64,000 nt of DNA from Aquisalibacillus elongatus (GTDB lineage: Bacteria > Bacillota > Bacilli > Bacillales > Alkalibacillaceae). The stretch spans positions 1-64,000 of the forward strand of contig NZ_RKRF01000012.1 in assembly GCF_003843875.1 (NCBI RefSeq). The letters are read 5' to 3'. Both the position numbers and the translations under genes were made by a program. The notes beneath the pieces are model-generated. The model was not told where the DNA came from. It worked only from the letters and a program-made list of their open reading frames with translations, and did no database searches. Positions 33,291-42,256 of this stretch are shown here, one piece after another (position 1 is the stretch's first letter; each line of letters starts with the position of its first letter).

Positions 33291-34457
33291 ATGGTTAATA
33301 CACGATTCCGCTTCATTATATTAGTTACAATCGTTGGTATTTCTGGTCTATCACAGGGGATGCTCTTACCAGTTATCGCTGTTTTACTAGAACAAAACGG
33401 GATCTCATCTTCTGTAAATGGCATACATGCAACAGCTTTATACATAGGAATCTTAATTATTTCCCCGTTTTTAGAAAAACCTCTTCAAAAGTTTGGATAT
33501 AAACCAGTCATTTTATTCGGAGGCGCACTTGTATTTGTCTCGTTATTTTTCTTTAACATTTGGGAATCGCTTTGGTTCTGGTTCGTGCTCCGTATGATGA
33601 TTGGTATTGGAGATAATATTCTACATTTCGGTACGCAAACGTGGATTACAACAACTACCGAAGAAAAACATCGCGGTAGAAACATTGCCATTTATGGCTT
33701 AATGTTTGCCCTAGGGTTCGCACTAGGGCCTCTTATGACTGGGCTCATTGAGTATAACCCTACACTACCGTTTATCATTAGTGGTACATTGTGCTTTATT
33801 GTTTGGACACTCATGTTTTTCATACGTAACGAATTTCCAGTACAAGATGACGGAATTGAGGTAACGAGTACAAGGTCCATTGGTCGTTTTGCTGGAACAG
33901 TTAAATACGCATGGGTGGCTTTTTTAGGTCCATTCGCTTACGGCTTCCTAGAAGCATCCCTACATGGTAATTTTCCGGTCTATGCAATGAGAATCGGCCA
34001 TGATGTATCGATGATCTCGTTGGTCATTCCTTGCTTCGCAGCTGCTAGTATTATCTCACAAATTCCTCTAGGGATCTTAAGTGACAAAATCGGCAGACAA
34101 AGCGTAATATCAATAGTTCTAACCGGTGGAATTTTAACATTTATCCTAGCTGTGTTTGTTGAGGATTCCATTGTCGGACTCTTCGCGGTATTTTCATTGG
34201 CAGGTCTACTAGTCGGCTCTTTATTTTCACTTGGCATGTCTTACATGACCGACCTACTCCCGAAAAGTCTACTACCTGCTGGTAATATTATGTGCGGTGT
34301 CGCGTTTGGCGTTGGAAGTATTTCAGGTCCAGCAATTAGTGGCGTATTCATTGACTTATTACCAGGGTTCTCATTCTTCAATGTGATCATCTTTTTCTTA
34401 TTGATAATACTAATCTTAACAATTACTCATAAAAACCAAAATAAACACGCGGCTTAG
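33291..34457 (+). CDS. major facilitator superfamily transporter (YfkF-like)
   Basis: This 388-residue MFS protein has twelve predicted helices with the motif-A-like loops GKPLQKFGYKP-type (about 60-70) and SDKIGRQSV (about 262-270), and RGRNIAIYGL after helix four. It probably exports small molecules; the family includes YfkF, which lies next to yfkH in B. subtilis as here. The ATG at 33291 follows AAGGGGGAG; an earlier in-frame ATG lacks a ribosome binding site. It converges with yfkH, sharing a terminator. Confidence 0.85.
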   Translation: MVNTRFRFIILVTIVGISGLSQGMLLPVIAVLLEQNGISSSVNGIHATALYIGILIISPFLEKPLQKFGYKPVILFGGALVFVSLFFFNIWESLWFWFVLRMMIGIGDNILHFGTQTWITTTTEEKHRGRNIAIYGLMFALGFALGPLMTGLIEYNPTLPFIISGTLCFIVWTLMFFIRNEFPVQDDGIEVTSTRSIGRFAGTVKYAWVAFLGPFAYGFLEASLHGNFPVYAMRIGHDVSMISLVIPCFAAASIISQIPLGILSDKIGRQSVISIVLTGGILTFILAVFVEDSIVGLFAVFSLAGLLVGSLFSLGMSYMTDLLPKSLLPAGNIMCGVAFGVGSISGPAISGVFIDLLPGFSFFNVIIFFLLIILILTITHKNQNKHAA

Positions 34458-34469
34458 GACCGCGTGTTT
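34443..34469. terminator. bidirectional terminator
   Basis: A perfect 10-bp stem AAACACGCGG / CCGCGTGTTT with a 7-nt loop lies across the end of the MFS gene and serves the convergent yfkH gene. Confidence 0.85.
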
Positions 34470-34470
34470 T

Positions 34471-35313
34471 CTACGTTCTAAATAGTTTTCCTTTATGCCG
34501 TTCAAGAACGGCGTTAATTTCACCACCAAGGACAAGCATCATGCCTGAAAGAAAGAACCAAATCATCAAAACAATAATACTTCCGAGACTTCCATACGTG
34601 TAAGAAAAATTCCCTAAGTTCTCAACATAAAATGAAAAACCTAATGATGTCAACTGCCAACCAATCGTTGCAATAAGCGCACCGGGAAAGGCATGTTTAA
34701 GAGTAACTTTCTTATTGGGAGCTAACATATAAAGAATGGTCAAAACTAAAATAATCACACCAAACGATAAGACCCATCTAAACATCTCCCAAAATGCTAT
34801 AAAATTATCAGAGTATCCTAGTAATGAAAAAATAAAGCTCCCTATTTGTTGGCCAAATACTGGTAATGATAATGCAATTGCAATCACTAAAATCATCGCA
34901 ATTGTCATCGCAATTGAAATTAACCTTGTCACGATAAAAGGCCGATTTTCATCGGTTTCATACGCTCGGTTAAACACTCGCATCAAGGCATTAATTCCAT
35001 TTGATGCTGACCAAATCGTTAAAATAATACCGAACGATAGTAGTCCACCATTCCGCTGATCCATTAAGTTCGACACATTTTCAGTTATTAAATTCATCGA
35101 CTGACCTGGTACATAACGGTGAATGATGTTAAATACACTATCGCGGTCTAATGGTAAAAAACCGATTAACGTTAACAAGAAAATTAAAAATGGAAATAAC
35201 GATAATAAGAAAAAATATGATAACTGTGCTGACATTCCAACAACGTCATCTTCATTAAAATGACGATAGAGCTCTTTCCAAAACTCTTTTGTAAAAATCA
35301 CAGTCCCTCTCAC
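34471..35313 (-). CDS. yfkH: YihY/BrkB-family membrane protein (YfkH)
   Basis: This 280-residue protein has about six membrane helices and the family motifs MSAQLSYFFLLSLFPFLIFL (about 22-41) and NRAYETDENRPF. The family was once annotated as ribonuclease BN, which is wrong for YihY proteins; its function is unclear. The GTG start directly follows the stop codon of the preceding small gene; a GTG four codons later is an alternative with a better-placed GAGAGGG. It forms an operon with the YtxH-like and phosphatase genes, matching yfkJ-yfkI-yfkH. Confidence 0.83.
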   Translation of the reverse strand: MRGTVIFTKEFWKELYRHFNEDDVVGMSAQLSYFFLLSLFPFLIFLLTLIGFLPLDRDSVFNIIHRYVPGQSMNLITENVSNLMDQRNGGLLSFGIILTIWSASNGINALMRVFNRAYETDENRPFIVTRLISIAMTIAMILVIAIALSLPVFGQQIGSFIFSLLGYSDNFIAFWEMFRWVLSFGVIILVLTILYMLAPNKKVTLKHAFPGALIATIGWQLTSLGFSFYVENLGNFSYTYGSLGSIIVLMIWFFLSGMMLVLGGEINAVLERHKGKLFRT

Positions 35314-35592
35314 CTACTGTTTCTTCTGGCCTTGGTCCACCTTATCGATTAATCGTTCCACTTGGTCAATCTGTTCTAACAATTTTTCTGTGCCATCACT
35401 TACTTGATTCAATTTAAGACGAAGTTGTCTTACTGACTCTGATGGGTGTGTATAAATATGTTTTATTTGATGATACGTCTTTTTAGAACCTTTTTTAAAA
35501 CTTTCGCGCTCATCACGATTAAACATCGATACGACAAAGCCTGTCAAAGCCCCAATAAGCACACTAGTTTGCCAAGATTTTAATTTCAACAA
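35314..35592 (-). CDS. YtxH-like small membrane-associated protein
   Basis: This 92-residue protein has one N-terminal membrane helix (about 8-24) followed by a basic segment and a long helical region ending in heptad-like QIDQVERLIDKVDQ, like YtxH-domain general stress proteins. Its position between LMW phosphatase and yfkH genes corresponds to yfkI of B. subtilis. The start is one of two adjacent TTG codons after AAGGGAGGG. Function unknown; general-stress (sigma-B) control is known for the B. subtilis operon but no promoter was identified. Confidence 0.72.
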   Translation of the reverse strand: MLKLKSWQTSVLIGALTGFVVSMFNRDERESFKKGSKKTYHQIKHIYTHPSESVRQLRLKLNQVSDGTEKLLEQIDQVERLIDKVDQGQKKQ

Positions 35593-35617
35593 TAAGCCCT
35601 CCCTTATCTGGTTTTAA

Positions 35618-36085
35618 TTAAATATCATGATTAACTCTTATATCATCTAATAAATTTTTACAAGCTCGACTAACTAAATCATATGTTTCATCAAAGTCAC
35701 CTGTAAAAAATGGATCTGGCACATTATCTGCAGCCTCATCTGGAAGATATTCTAATAATTTTTTAACAACCACTTCTTGATTTTCCATTAATTTGTTTAA
35801 TGTCTCTATATTATCATCATCCATCGCAATAATATAATCAAAGTGCTCAAAATCTGTGGTTTCAAACTGTCTTGCAGTTAGACCATTTGCATTAATATGG
35901 TGCTCTTTTAACTTTTTAAGAGTACCCTCATGTGGCGGCTCTCCTACGTGATAATTCGAAACACCTGCCGAATCAATGACAAATTGATCATCTAATTTTT
36001 TATCAGTTATTAAATGACTAAAAGCAGCCTCTGCCATAGGAGAACGACAAATGTTCCCTAGACAAACAAATAACACTTTAACCAA
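35618..36085 (-). CDS. yfkJ: low-molecular-weight protein tyrosine phosphatase (YfkJ)
   Basis: This 155-residue enzyme has the P-loop CLGNICRS (C9-S16 region) and the catalytic general acid Asp in VPDPFFTGDF (about 121-130), the complete active site of LMW phosphatases. In B. subtilis YfkJ acts in stress resistance. The start is set at a TTG (36085) 3 nt after AGGTGATC; the GTG at 36094 lies inside this ribosome binding site. It is first in the operon with the YtxH-like and yfkH genes. Confidence 0.9.
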   Translation of the reverse strand: MVKVLFVCLGNICRSPMAEAAFSHLITDKKLDDQFVIDSAGVSNYHVGEPPHEGTLKKLKEHHINANGLTARQFETTDFEHFDYIIAMDDDNIETLNKLMENQEVVVKKLLEYLPDEAADNVPDPFFTGDFDETYDLVSRACKNLLDDIRVNHDI

Positions 36086-36272
36086 GCTGATCACCTACAT
36101 TCAATTATTTATGTTTAATATTCATTTTCCCTTCAAACAATATCATAAACAATATCTGTTCAGATTAAAAGAACTACTAATTGTAAAATTTACCTTTTCA
36201 AGAAAATCCCTAATAATTTATACAGCTAAGGTAAAAATAACGTTAACTATTGCTGAGTTAAGGAGTATAAAA

Positions 36273-37262
36273 ATGGAGAAAATTAGTCTAACCACCAATG
36301 AGATTGGAACAATGTGGACTCAGCATGTTCAAAACTCATTGTATGTTCAGATCTTGAGATATTTTACACATACAGTTGAAGACGAAGACACTCTCAATTT
36401 ATTAAACGAGGCTTTAGCTTTATCTATAAGCATTGAACAAAACATAAGAACCATCTTCCAACATGAAGGGATACCGGTGCCTAATGCATTTAAAGATAGT
36501 GACGTCAATTTAGATGCAGAAAAACTATTTGAAGACCCTTTTATGATTCAATTTTTAGAGCAAACATTGAAAGCTGGTTTACTTGCTCACGGAACATCTT
36601 TAATGACGAGTGTCAGAAGGGATATCCGTGAGTATTTTACCGGTACCTTGAACAATTCCATACAACTGTTTAATAAATGTATGGATCTTGCTTTACAGAA
36701 AGGACTTTTAATCAGGCCTCCCTCCTTAACAGTTCAGCCAGATGTAGAATTTGTTGAGTCTAAAAAATATATGAGCATGTTTAGCAATCGTCCTTTAAAT
36801 ACCATCGAATTAACTCATTTATTCGAGAATATAAAAACGAATACGGTAGGGGTTATGATTTCAATGGCTTTTGCCCAAACAACGGATAACGAAGAAGTCA
36901 AAAAGTACATGAAAAGAGGGGTGAAGATATCTCAAAAACACGTACGACTTTTTGGTAAAACAATGGAAGACTCATTTATCGACGCCCCAATGGGTCCTAA
37001 TAGTTATGTCACGAATTCAACAAATCGTGTTTTTTCAGATAAGTTAATGATGCATTTCATGTCGGTACTCAGTGCTGCAGGCCAAGGTAATTACTCGACA
37101 GCATCTACAGCCAGCTTGAGATACGACTTAACTTTAACATACCAAAGGCTATCCGCTGAAATTGGTTTATACGCAAAAGACGGAGCTGACATTATGGTTA
37201 AACATGGATGGTTGGAAGAACCTCCACAAGCACCGGATCGAAAAAATTTATTTCATAGCTAA
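36273..37262 (+). CDS. DUF3231 family protein
   Basis: This 329-residue, mostly helical soluble protein has two homologous halves of about 160 residues (compare LTTNEIGTMWTQHVQNSLYVQILRYF with LNTIELTHLFENIKTNTVGVMISMAF), the ferritin-like duplicated architecture of DUF3231, common in spore formers. Function unknown. The frame is open further upstream, but AAGGAG 7 nt before the ATG at 36273 decides the start. It is followed after 12 nt by a small membrane protein gene. Confidence 0.8.
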   Translation: MEKISLTTNEIGTMWTQHVQNSLYVQILRYFTHTVEDEDTLNLLNEALALSISIEQNIRTIFQHEGIPVPNAFKDSDVNLDAEKLFEDPFMIQFLEQTLKAGLLAHGTSLMTSVRRDIREYFTGTLNNSIQLFNKCMDLALQKGLLIRPPSLTVQPDVEFVESKKYMSMFSNRPLNTIELTHLFENIKTNTVGVMISMAFAQTTDNEEVKKYMKRGVKISQKHVRLFGKTMEDSFIDAPMGPNSYVTNSTNRVFSDKLMMHFMSVLSAAGQGNYSTASTASLRYDLTLTYQRLSAEIGLYAKDGADIMVKHGWLEEPPQAPDRKNLFHS

Positions 37263-37274
37263 AGAGGCGGGAAC

Positions 37275-37733
37275 ATGAGAAACAAAAAACTTGAAGTTCT
37301 ATTTTGGAGCATTGCCTTTCCTGGTTTCGGGCAACTGCTAAACCACCAACTCATAAAAGGGATTACATTAATCATTTTAGAAGTTGTGATTAATGTCTTT
37401 AGTAAATTTAATATGGCGATTATGTACAGCTTTTTGGGTGAAATTGATAAAGCCATACAAGTAGTGGATTACCAATGGCTTATGTTTTATCCATGTATAT
37501 ATTTCTTCGGTATTTGGGATGCATACAAATATGCTGAAGGAGAAGAAAAGCCTTATGAATTTCTTCCGTTTGTCTTTTCGGCGTTCTTCGTTACAGTTGG
37601 GTTAATGTATTCATATCGGACCGAAGTATTAGGGTTTATTATAGGACCAGTTTGGCTACCCATTCTGTTCCTAATACCTGGCTTAGCTGTAGGATTATTC
37701 ATTCGTAAATTACTTATTTATTACGAGAGATAA
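37275..37733 (+). CDS. hypothetical TM2-like membrane protein
   Basis: This 152-residue protein has about four membrane helices and an N-terminal FPGFGQLLNHQLIKG motif like the PGxGQ-x-K-G loop of TM2 and related domains. No function can be assigned. AGAGGCGGG precedes the ATG; it is probably cotranscribed with the DUF3231 gene. Followed by a long hairpin terminator. Confidence 0.68.
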   Translation: MRNKKLEVLFWSIAFPGFGQLLNHQLIKGITLIILEVVINVFSKFNMAIMYSFLGEIDKAIQVVDYQWLMFYPCIYFFGIWDAYKYAEGEEKPYEFLPFVFSAFFVTVGLMYSYRTEVLGFIIGPVWLPILFLIPGLAVGLFIRKLLIYYER

Positions 37734-37774
37734 AAGAGGGTTTTCCTAACACTTACATAAGGAAGCCCTCTTTT
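37732..37774. terminator. bidirectional terminator
   Basis: AAAAGAGGGTTTTCCT (37732-37747) pairs with AGGAAGCCCTCTTTT (37760-37774) with small mismatches; it separates two convergent genes. Confidence 0.8.
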
Positions 37775-37777
37775 ACT

Positions 37778-38446
37778 TTATTCAACGATGGATTGGACAC
37801 AACTCTCATCATCATTTTTAGGATTGTTGACACGTTGGTCTACTTCATAAGCTGTTAGTTCTTCATGAGGCATCTCAAAGAGAAACTCCTTCATTTCAGT
37901 CGGATCTTTCACGTCAAAATCTAACCAATTCTGTTCTTCAGACTTCGGCAGGATAACGGGCATACGATGATGAAGATTTGACATAAAATCATTCGCATCT
38001 TTTGTTAAAATCGTGCACGTCACAAGTTCATCATCGCCTTGTGACCACCTGTCCCATAAACCCGCAAAAGCAAAAAGATGACGGTCTTTAAGTGAAATTC
38101 TGTACGGTTGTTTCTTCCCGTCTTCACCTTTCTTCCACTCATAAAAGCTATCAGCTACAATTAGACATCTGCGCCTAGACATTAACCTTTTATAACTTGG
38201 CTTTTGATCAGCCGTCTCTAACCTAGCATTAATCATTTTGCTGCCTATTGAACGATCCTTTGACCATGATGGAACAAGCCCCCAATTCATCAACCCAGCT
38301 CGATTATGATCACCATCATTAACGATAGCTAACACTTGCTGAGTAGGCGCGATATTATAACGAACCGGAAATTCAAATGGCTCGTCCAATTGATATTCCT
38401 CCATCACCTCTTCAGGATTAGCGACAAACGTAAATCTACCACACAT
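37778..38446 (-). CDS. SRAP (HMCES/YedK-type) abasic-site processing protein
   Basis: This 222-residue protein crosslinks to abasic sites in single-stranded DNA. After Met removal Cys2 (MCGRF) is the catalytic nucleophile; other family residues are visible: NIAPTQ (about 34-39), NARLET (about 75-80), the CLIVADSFYEWKK stretch with catalytic Glu (about 99-111) and HHRMPVIL (about 160-167). GGAGG precedes the ATG at 38446, which lies two bases after the plsC stop, so the two genes are coupled. It is unrelated in function to plsC. Confidence 0.92.
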   Translation of the reverse strand: MCGRFTFVANPEEVMEEYQLDEPFEFPVRYNIAPTQQVLAIVNDGDHNRAGLMNWGLVPSWSKDRSIGSKMINARLETADQKPSYKRLMSRRRCLIVADSFYEWKKGEDGKKQPYRISLKDRHLFAFAGLWDRWSQGDDELVTCTILTKDANDFMSNLHHRMPVILPKSEEQNWLDFDVKDPTEMKEFLFEMPHEELTAYEVDQRVNNPKNDDESCVQSIVE

Positions 38447-38447
38447 G

Positions 38448-39176
38448 TTAAGATTCCTCCGTTTCATCTAAAGCCTTCTGAATTCGACTTTGTGTCTCCT
38501 CAGCTAACTCATCTAAACTCATCTCTTGAACCTGTTCTATTGAGATAGGCTCACAAATCGTCATATACACCGTTGCTTTTTTGATCAAATTTTTATTATC
38601 TTCCATTATTCTATGCGTGCCATCAATCATGACGGGTAACACGGGGACTTTGGCTTTTTTAGCTAACGTAAAGCTTCCACTTTTAAATGGCAGCATTTCA
38701 TGTCCCATTGACCTTGTGCCTTCTGGGAAAATGGCAAGTGGATGACCATCCTTTAATAATTCTATACCTTTTTTAAACGTTTTAACCGATTCTCGTCGAT
38801 TTTGGCGGTCAAGAAACAAACAATCCATTTGTTCCATCCACGGCTTAACAATCCAAATACGACTTACTTCAATTTTTGAAATAAAACCAAATGGCTCCTT
38901 AAAATAGCCTAAGTAGGCAAAAATATCATAATTTGCCTGGTGGTTCCCAACGATTAAATACGGTGCTTCTGGTATGTTCTTTTCACCTTTAACAATCATC
39001 TTTGAACCAGATTGCTTAAAGAAACGACGACCAAAACGTTTAGGCAGTTGATGCACCTTTTCATTATATTCTTTACGTGTCATATCATCTCGATTAATTT
39101 TCCTAACCTTCCTCAAAACAACACCTGTGTAAAGCACATAAATCACACCATAAATCAAACTCCAAACCGTACGCAA
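38448..39176 (-). CDS. plsC: 1-acyl-sn-glycerol-3-phosphate acyltransferase PlsC
   Basis: This 242-residue membrane-associated acyltransferase makes phosphatidic acid. The catalytic NHQANYD (Hx4D, about 76-82) and the FPEGTRS motif (about 150-156) are intact; an N-terminal membrane helix is at about 3-20. The TTG at 39176 is favoured as start because AAGGGAGAG is 8 nt upstream; a TTG 21 bases further upstream overlaps that site. Cotranscribed with the SRAP gene. Confidence 0.88.
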   Translation of the reverse strand: MRTVWSLIYGVIYVLYTGVVLRKVRKINRDDMTRKEYNEKVHQLPKRFGRRFFKQSGSKMIVKGEKNIPEAPYLIVGNHQANYDIFAYLGYFKEPFGFISKIEVSRIWIVKPWMEQMDCLFLDRQNRRESVKTFKKGIELLKDGHPLAIFPEGTRSMGHEMLPFKSGSFTLAKKAKVPVLPVMIDGTHRIMEDNKNLIKKATVYMTICEPISIEQVQEMSLDELAEETQSRIQKALDETEES

Positions 39177-39317
39177 TATTATTCTCTCCCTTATCAATCT
39201 AGTTATTATTTTACCTAAAAAATGTCGAGATTAGTAGATATTTTCCGGAACATGAAACGGTAGCTCAAATGTTGTGTTAAAATGATGAGAAAGAACAAAA
39301 AGGAAGGGATTAAGGGC

Positions 39318-40145
39318 ATGTATAAAGAGTATTTGAACGAAGCTGATGTTGTGATTTTTGACCTTGATGGAACATTGTATGAAGGAACAGAGCATTTTAA
39401 ACTACATGTTGAGAACCTTAAATCTAAACTATCACCTGAAAAGCAAGCTGAATTTCAGGAAATTTATAATGCCATTATGAATGGCGATCACCCTGTTCAA
39501 ATCGGTAAAATTTATGACGGTGAACGCGATATCGTTTGGAGTTGGGACCCATTTACTGAAGCCTTAACTGAGGCAAGGGATTGGAATAATGAGGTCGTGA
39601 ATGTGCCTAATGCTCCGACTCATCTTGCTGTAAGTGAATTTGATTTTAAAAATTGGGTACCGATCGGTGATGGTTGGTGGCCACCATATGCCATCGCAAG
39701 ACATTTCGGCATTCCAATTGATGTCATTCAACAATCGTATAATCGCACGAAAGAACAAATGGCACAACTAGATGGTTATTTATCACAAACGCCAGGTTTA
39801 AAGGAATATTTACAAGAGTTAAAGCAAGGTAAGCATTTAATTGTATGTACGAATAGTGATGAAGAAGATGCTAAACGTTTGCTTAAATTCTTAGAAATTG
39901 AAGATTATTTTGAGGAGTTACTTCCTTCAGCCATGAAGCCCGTTGGAACGAAGAAACATTTTAATTATCTCCTTCAAAAGTATAATACTAATCCAGAGAA
40001 TGCGGTATCTGTAGGTGATAACTTTATGAATGAAGTAGCACCTGCCTTGCAATTAGGGATGAAAGCCGTTTGGTTATCAGATGCTGCTGAAAAACCGGTT
40101 GATGATGATCGATTTGTGTTAACGACGACGCTAGCACAATCTTAG
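39318..40145 (+). CDS. HAD-superfamily hydrolase
   Basis: This 275-residue protein has HAD motif I DLDGTL (about 13-18), motif II VCTNSDEED (about 176-183), the motif III Lys (near 206-211) and motif IV GDNFMNE (about 232-238). The cap insertion between motif I and II is large (about 150 residues). The substrate is unknown; it is a phosphatase by family inference. ATG 39318 with AAGGG upstream is preferred to an upstream ATG. Single gene with its own terminator. Confidence 0.82.
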   Translation: MYKEYLNEADVVIFDLDGTLYEGTEHFKLHVENLKSKLSPEKQAEFQEIYNAIMNGDHPVQIGKIYDGERDIVWSWDPFTEALTEARDWNNEVVNVPNAPTHLAVSEFDFKNWVPIGDGWWPPYAIARHFGIPIDVIQQSYNRTKEQMAQLDGYLSQTPGLKEYLQELKQGKHLIVCTNSDEEDAKRLLKFLEIEDYFEELLPSAMKPVGTKKHFNYLLQKYNTNPENAVSVGDNFMNEVAPALQLGMKAVWLSDAAEKPVDDDRFVLTTTLAQS

Positions 40146-40179
40146 AAAGCTTTGGCGCCAAGAGCGCTGGAGCTTTTTT
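40146..40179 (+). terminator. terminator of the HAD gene
   Basis: AAAGCT...GGCGC and GCGC...AGCTTT form an interrupted stem followed by TTTTTT. Confidence 0.75.
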
Positions 40180-40258
40180 ATTGTCTTTACATGAGCTTTA
40201 TCCTTTAATTTTACAAATCATTATACCTTGTACATATATAAAAGTTTAAATAACTCTA

Positions 40259-40287
40259 TTGACAAATATTCATTTAGCGTGTAAATT
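40259..40287 (+). promoter_or_regulatory. promoter of the aromatic amino acid hydroxylase gene
   Basis: A perfect -35 TTGACA (40259-40264), 17-nt spacer and -10 TAAATT (40282-40287), about 60 bp upstream of the ATG. The untranslated leader contains the repeated AAAGCGTTTAAGCGTTTCAGCG stretch in short pieces, of unknown meaning. Confidence 0.65.
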
Positions 40288-40349
40288 AGTTAACAATACT
40301 TTAATGCTAAAAAGCGTTTAAGCGTTTCAGCGAAAAGGTGGGAGATTAA

Positions 40350-42107
40350 ATGACAATTGCAATTCAAGAAAATCAAAAGGTCCCAAAACATTTAAGACAA
40401 TACACGGCAGAGCAACATTATGGAGCTTATACACCAATCAATCATGCTGTATGGCGTTATGTAATGAGGCAGAATCACCATACACTCAAAAACTTGGCTC
40501 ATGAAGCATATACAGATGGTTTAAGAAAATCAGGAATTACAATTGAAAAAATTCCGAACGTTGATGATATGAACAAAGCATTGGCACCATTTGGTTGGGG
40601 AGCTGCAACAATAGATGGCTTTATTCCAGGTGTCGCGTTTTTTGAGTTCCAGGGAAATGGTGTTTTACCTATTGCCACAGAAATACGTAAGCTTGAAAAC
40701 ATACAATACACCCCAGCACCAGATATTATTCATGAAGCAGCTGGGCACGCGCCAATTCTGTGTGATAAAAAGTACTCTGAATACGTCAAATTATTTGGTG
40801 AAATCGGCAAAAAAGCTATTGCGACAAAAGAAGAACATGATCATTTCGATGCCGTTCGTCATTACTCCAATTTATTAGAAAAAGGCGATGCAACACAGGA
40901 AGAAATTAAAAAAGCAGAAGAAAATTTAGAAGAAAAGGAACAAGCGATTAAAGGGGTATCTGAGGCTGAGAAAATTGGCCGTTTATACTGGTGGACTGTT
41001 GAATTTGGGTTAATTGGCACAGTGAATCAGCCACGAATCTACGGTGCAGGTCTATTATCTTCAGTTGCAGAGGGAGGTAATATTCTAAGTCCAGACGTGG
41101 AAAAGCGTCCGTATGATGTTCAGGAAATGGTCGAAACATCATTTGATATTACTAAGCCACAACCTCAATTATTTGTTTGTGAGAGTTTTGATCAATTAAT
41201 AGATGGGCTAAAAGAATTCGCACAAGAAATGGCATTTATGAAAGGAGGAACTGAGAGTTTAGACAAAGCCATCCAATCCGAAAATACGGCTACAGCAGTA
41301 TTTAGTTCGGGTCTTCAAGTAACAGGCGTTTTCTCCACACGACGAACTGATGAAGATGGAAACTTAACATATATTAAGACAAATGGAGAGACGAACCTAG
41401 CGGTTAATGATACAGAACTAGCGGGACATGGTACAGATCACCATGCAGATGGTTTTAGTTCACCTGTAGGCAAACTAAAGGGTATGATTAAGCCATTGGA
41501 AGATCTAACCGACGAAGAGTTAGTTAGTCAAGGCATATTGATAGAAAAACTCACATCACTTGTCTTTGAAAGTGGTCTTGAAGTTAAAGGCTTAATTAAA
41601 GATATTGTTAGAAAGAATGGTAAAGTCGTATTAATTACTTTTGACCAATGTCGTGTCATTCAAGGTGATGACATTCTATTTGAACCTGAGTGGGGTGTTT
41701 TCGATATGGCTGTAGGAGCTGAGATTGTTTCAGTTTTTGCTGGTGCAGCTGATGGTGAAGCGTATCACCCAACAGTAAAAGAAGACAAAGAGCCAGAAAA
41801 AATATTAGAAGAATTAAGCCCAATTGAACAACTTTATCAAGATGTACGTGATGTACGTGAAGGTCGCATTAAAAACTCAGAAGCTGTGTTAAGGCGAGTC
41901 GCTAGTGAACTAAATGACGTATCACCAAATGACTGGCTACTTAGAATCGAAATCTTGGAAATTTTATTAGATCAACAAATGGCGACTGACTTATTAAAAG
42001 AATTGAACACTGAGCTTAACCGAGTGCAGAGTCTAAATGAAGAATGGCATACACTCATTGAACGTGGCCGCAAAGTCGCTAAAAGTGCTTCGTTAATTTC
42101 TGATTAG
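40350..42107 (+). CDS. biopterin-dependent aromatic amino acid hydroxylase (phenylalanine 4-monooxygenase type)
   Basis: This 585-residue protein has an N-terminal catalytic domain (about 1-310) with the 2-His-1-carboxylate iron site H128 and H133 (IIHEAAGHAP) and E218 (YWWTVEFGL). It should hydroxylate phenylalanine, probably to tyrosine, using a tetrahydropterin. The C-terminal 270 residues are not part of the catalytic domain; most bacterial enzymes (about 260-300 residues) lack them. No 4a-carbinolamine dehydratase gene is nearby. AAAGGTGGGAG precedes the ATG, with a strong promoter. It is a single gene. Confidence 0.88.
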   Translation: MTIAIQENQKVPKHLRQYTAEQHYGAYTPINHAVWRYVMRQNHHTLKNLAHEAYTDGLRKSGITIEKIPNVDDMNKALAPFGWGAATIDGFIPGVAFFEFQGNGVLPIATEIRKLENIQYTPAPDIIHEAAGHAPILCDKKYSEYVKLFGEIGKKAIATKEEHDHFDAVRHYSNLLEKGDATQEEIKKAEENLEEKEQAIKGVSEAEKIGRLYWWTVEFGLIGTVNQPRIYGAGLLSSVAEGGNILSPDVEKRPYDVQEMVETSFDITKPQPQLFVCESFDQLIDGLKEFAQEMAFMKGGTESLDKAIQSENTATAVFSSGLQVTGVFSTRRTDEDGNLTYIKTNGETNLAVNDTELAGHGTDHHADGFSSPVGKLKGMIKPLEDLTDEELVSQGILIEKLTSLVFESGLEVKGLIKDIVRKNGKVVLITFDQCRVIQGDDILFEPEWGVFDMAVGAEIVSVFAGAADGEAYHPTVKEDKEPEKILEELSPIEQLYQDVRDVREGRIKNSEAVLRRVASELNDVSPNDWLLRIEILEILLDQQMATDLLKELNTELNRVQSLNEEWHTLIERGRKVAKSASLISD

Positions 42108-42155
42108 TTTTTTTAGAACTCATTTGCGCAAACTATAATAAAATATAAACTAAAA

Positions 42156-42204
42156 AGTCCGTGCTATGATTTAGAATACTTCATCAATCATAGTACGGAC
42201 TTTT
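42156..42204. terminator. bidirectional terminator hairpin related to the interspersed repeat
   Basis: AAAAGTCCGTGCTATGATT (42154-42172) pairs with AATCATAGTACGGACTTTT (42186-42204) with one G-T pair. The core TCCGTACTATGATT matches the hairpins of repeat copies A and B, with compensated changes (C-G to G-C) at one stem position. It lies between convergent genes. Confidence 0.75.
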
Positions 42205-42256
42205 AGTAAATTATAATATTTAATACCTGTCTCTTTTACAATAAATATTTCTCTAT

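Noticed and set aside
40300-40349. A riboswitch before the aromatic amino acid hydroxylase
   Set aside because: The leader is only about 55 nt with short GCGTTT-like repeats and no terminator or sequestering stem.
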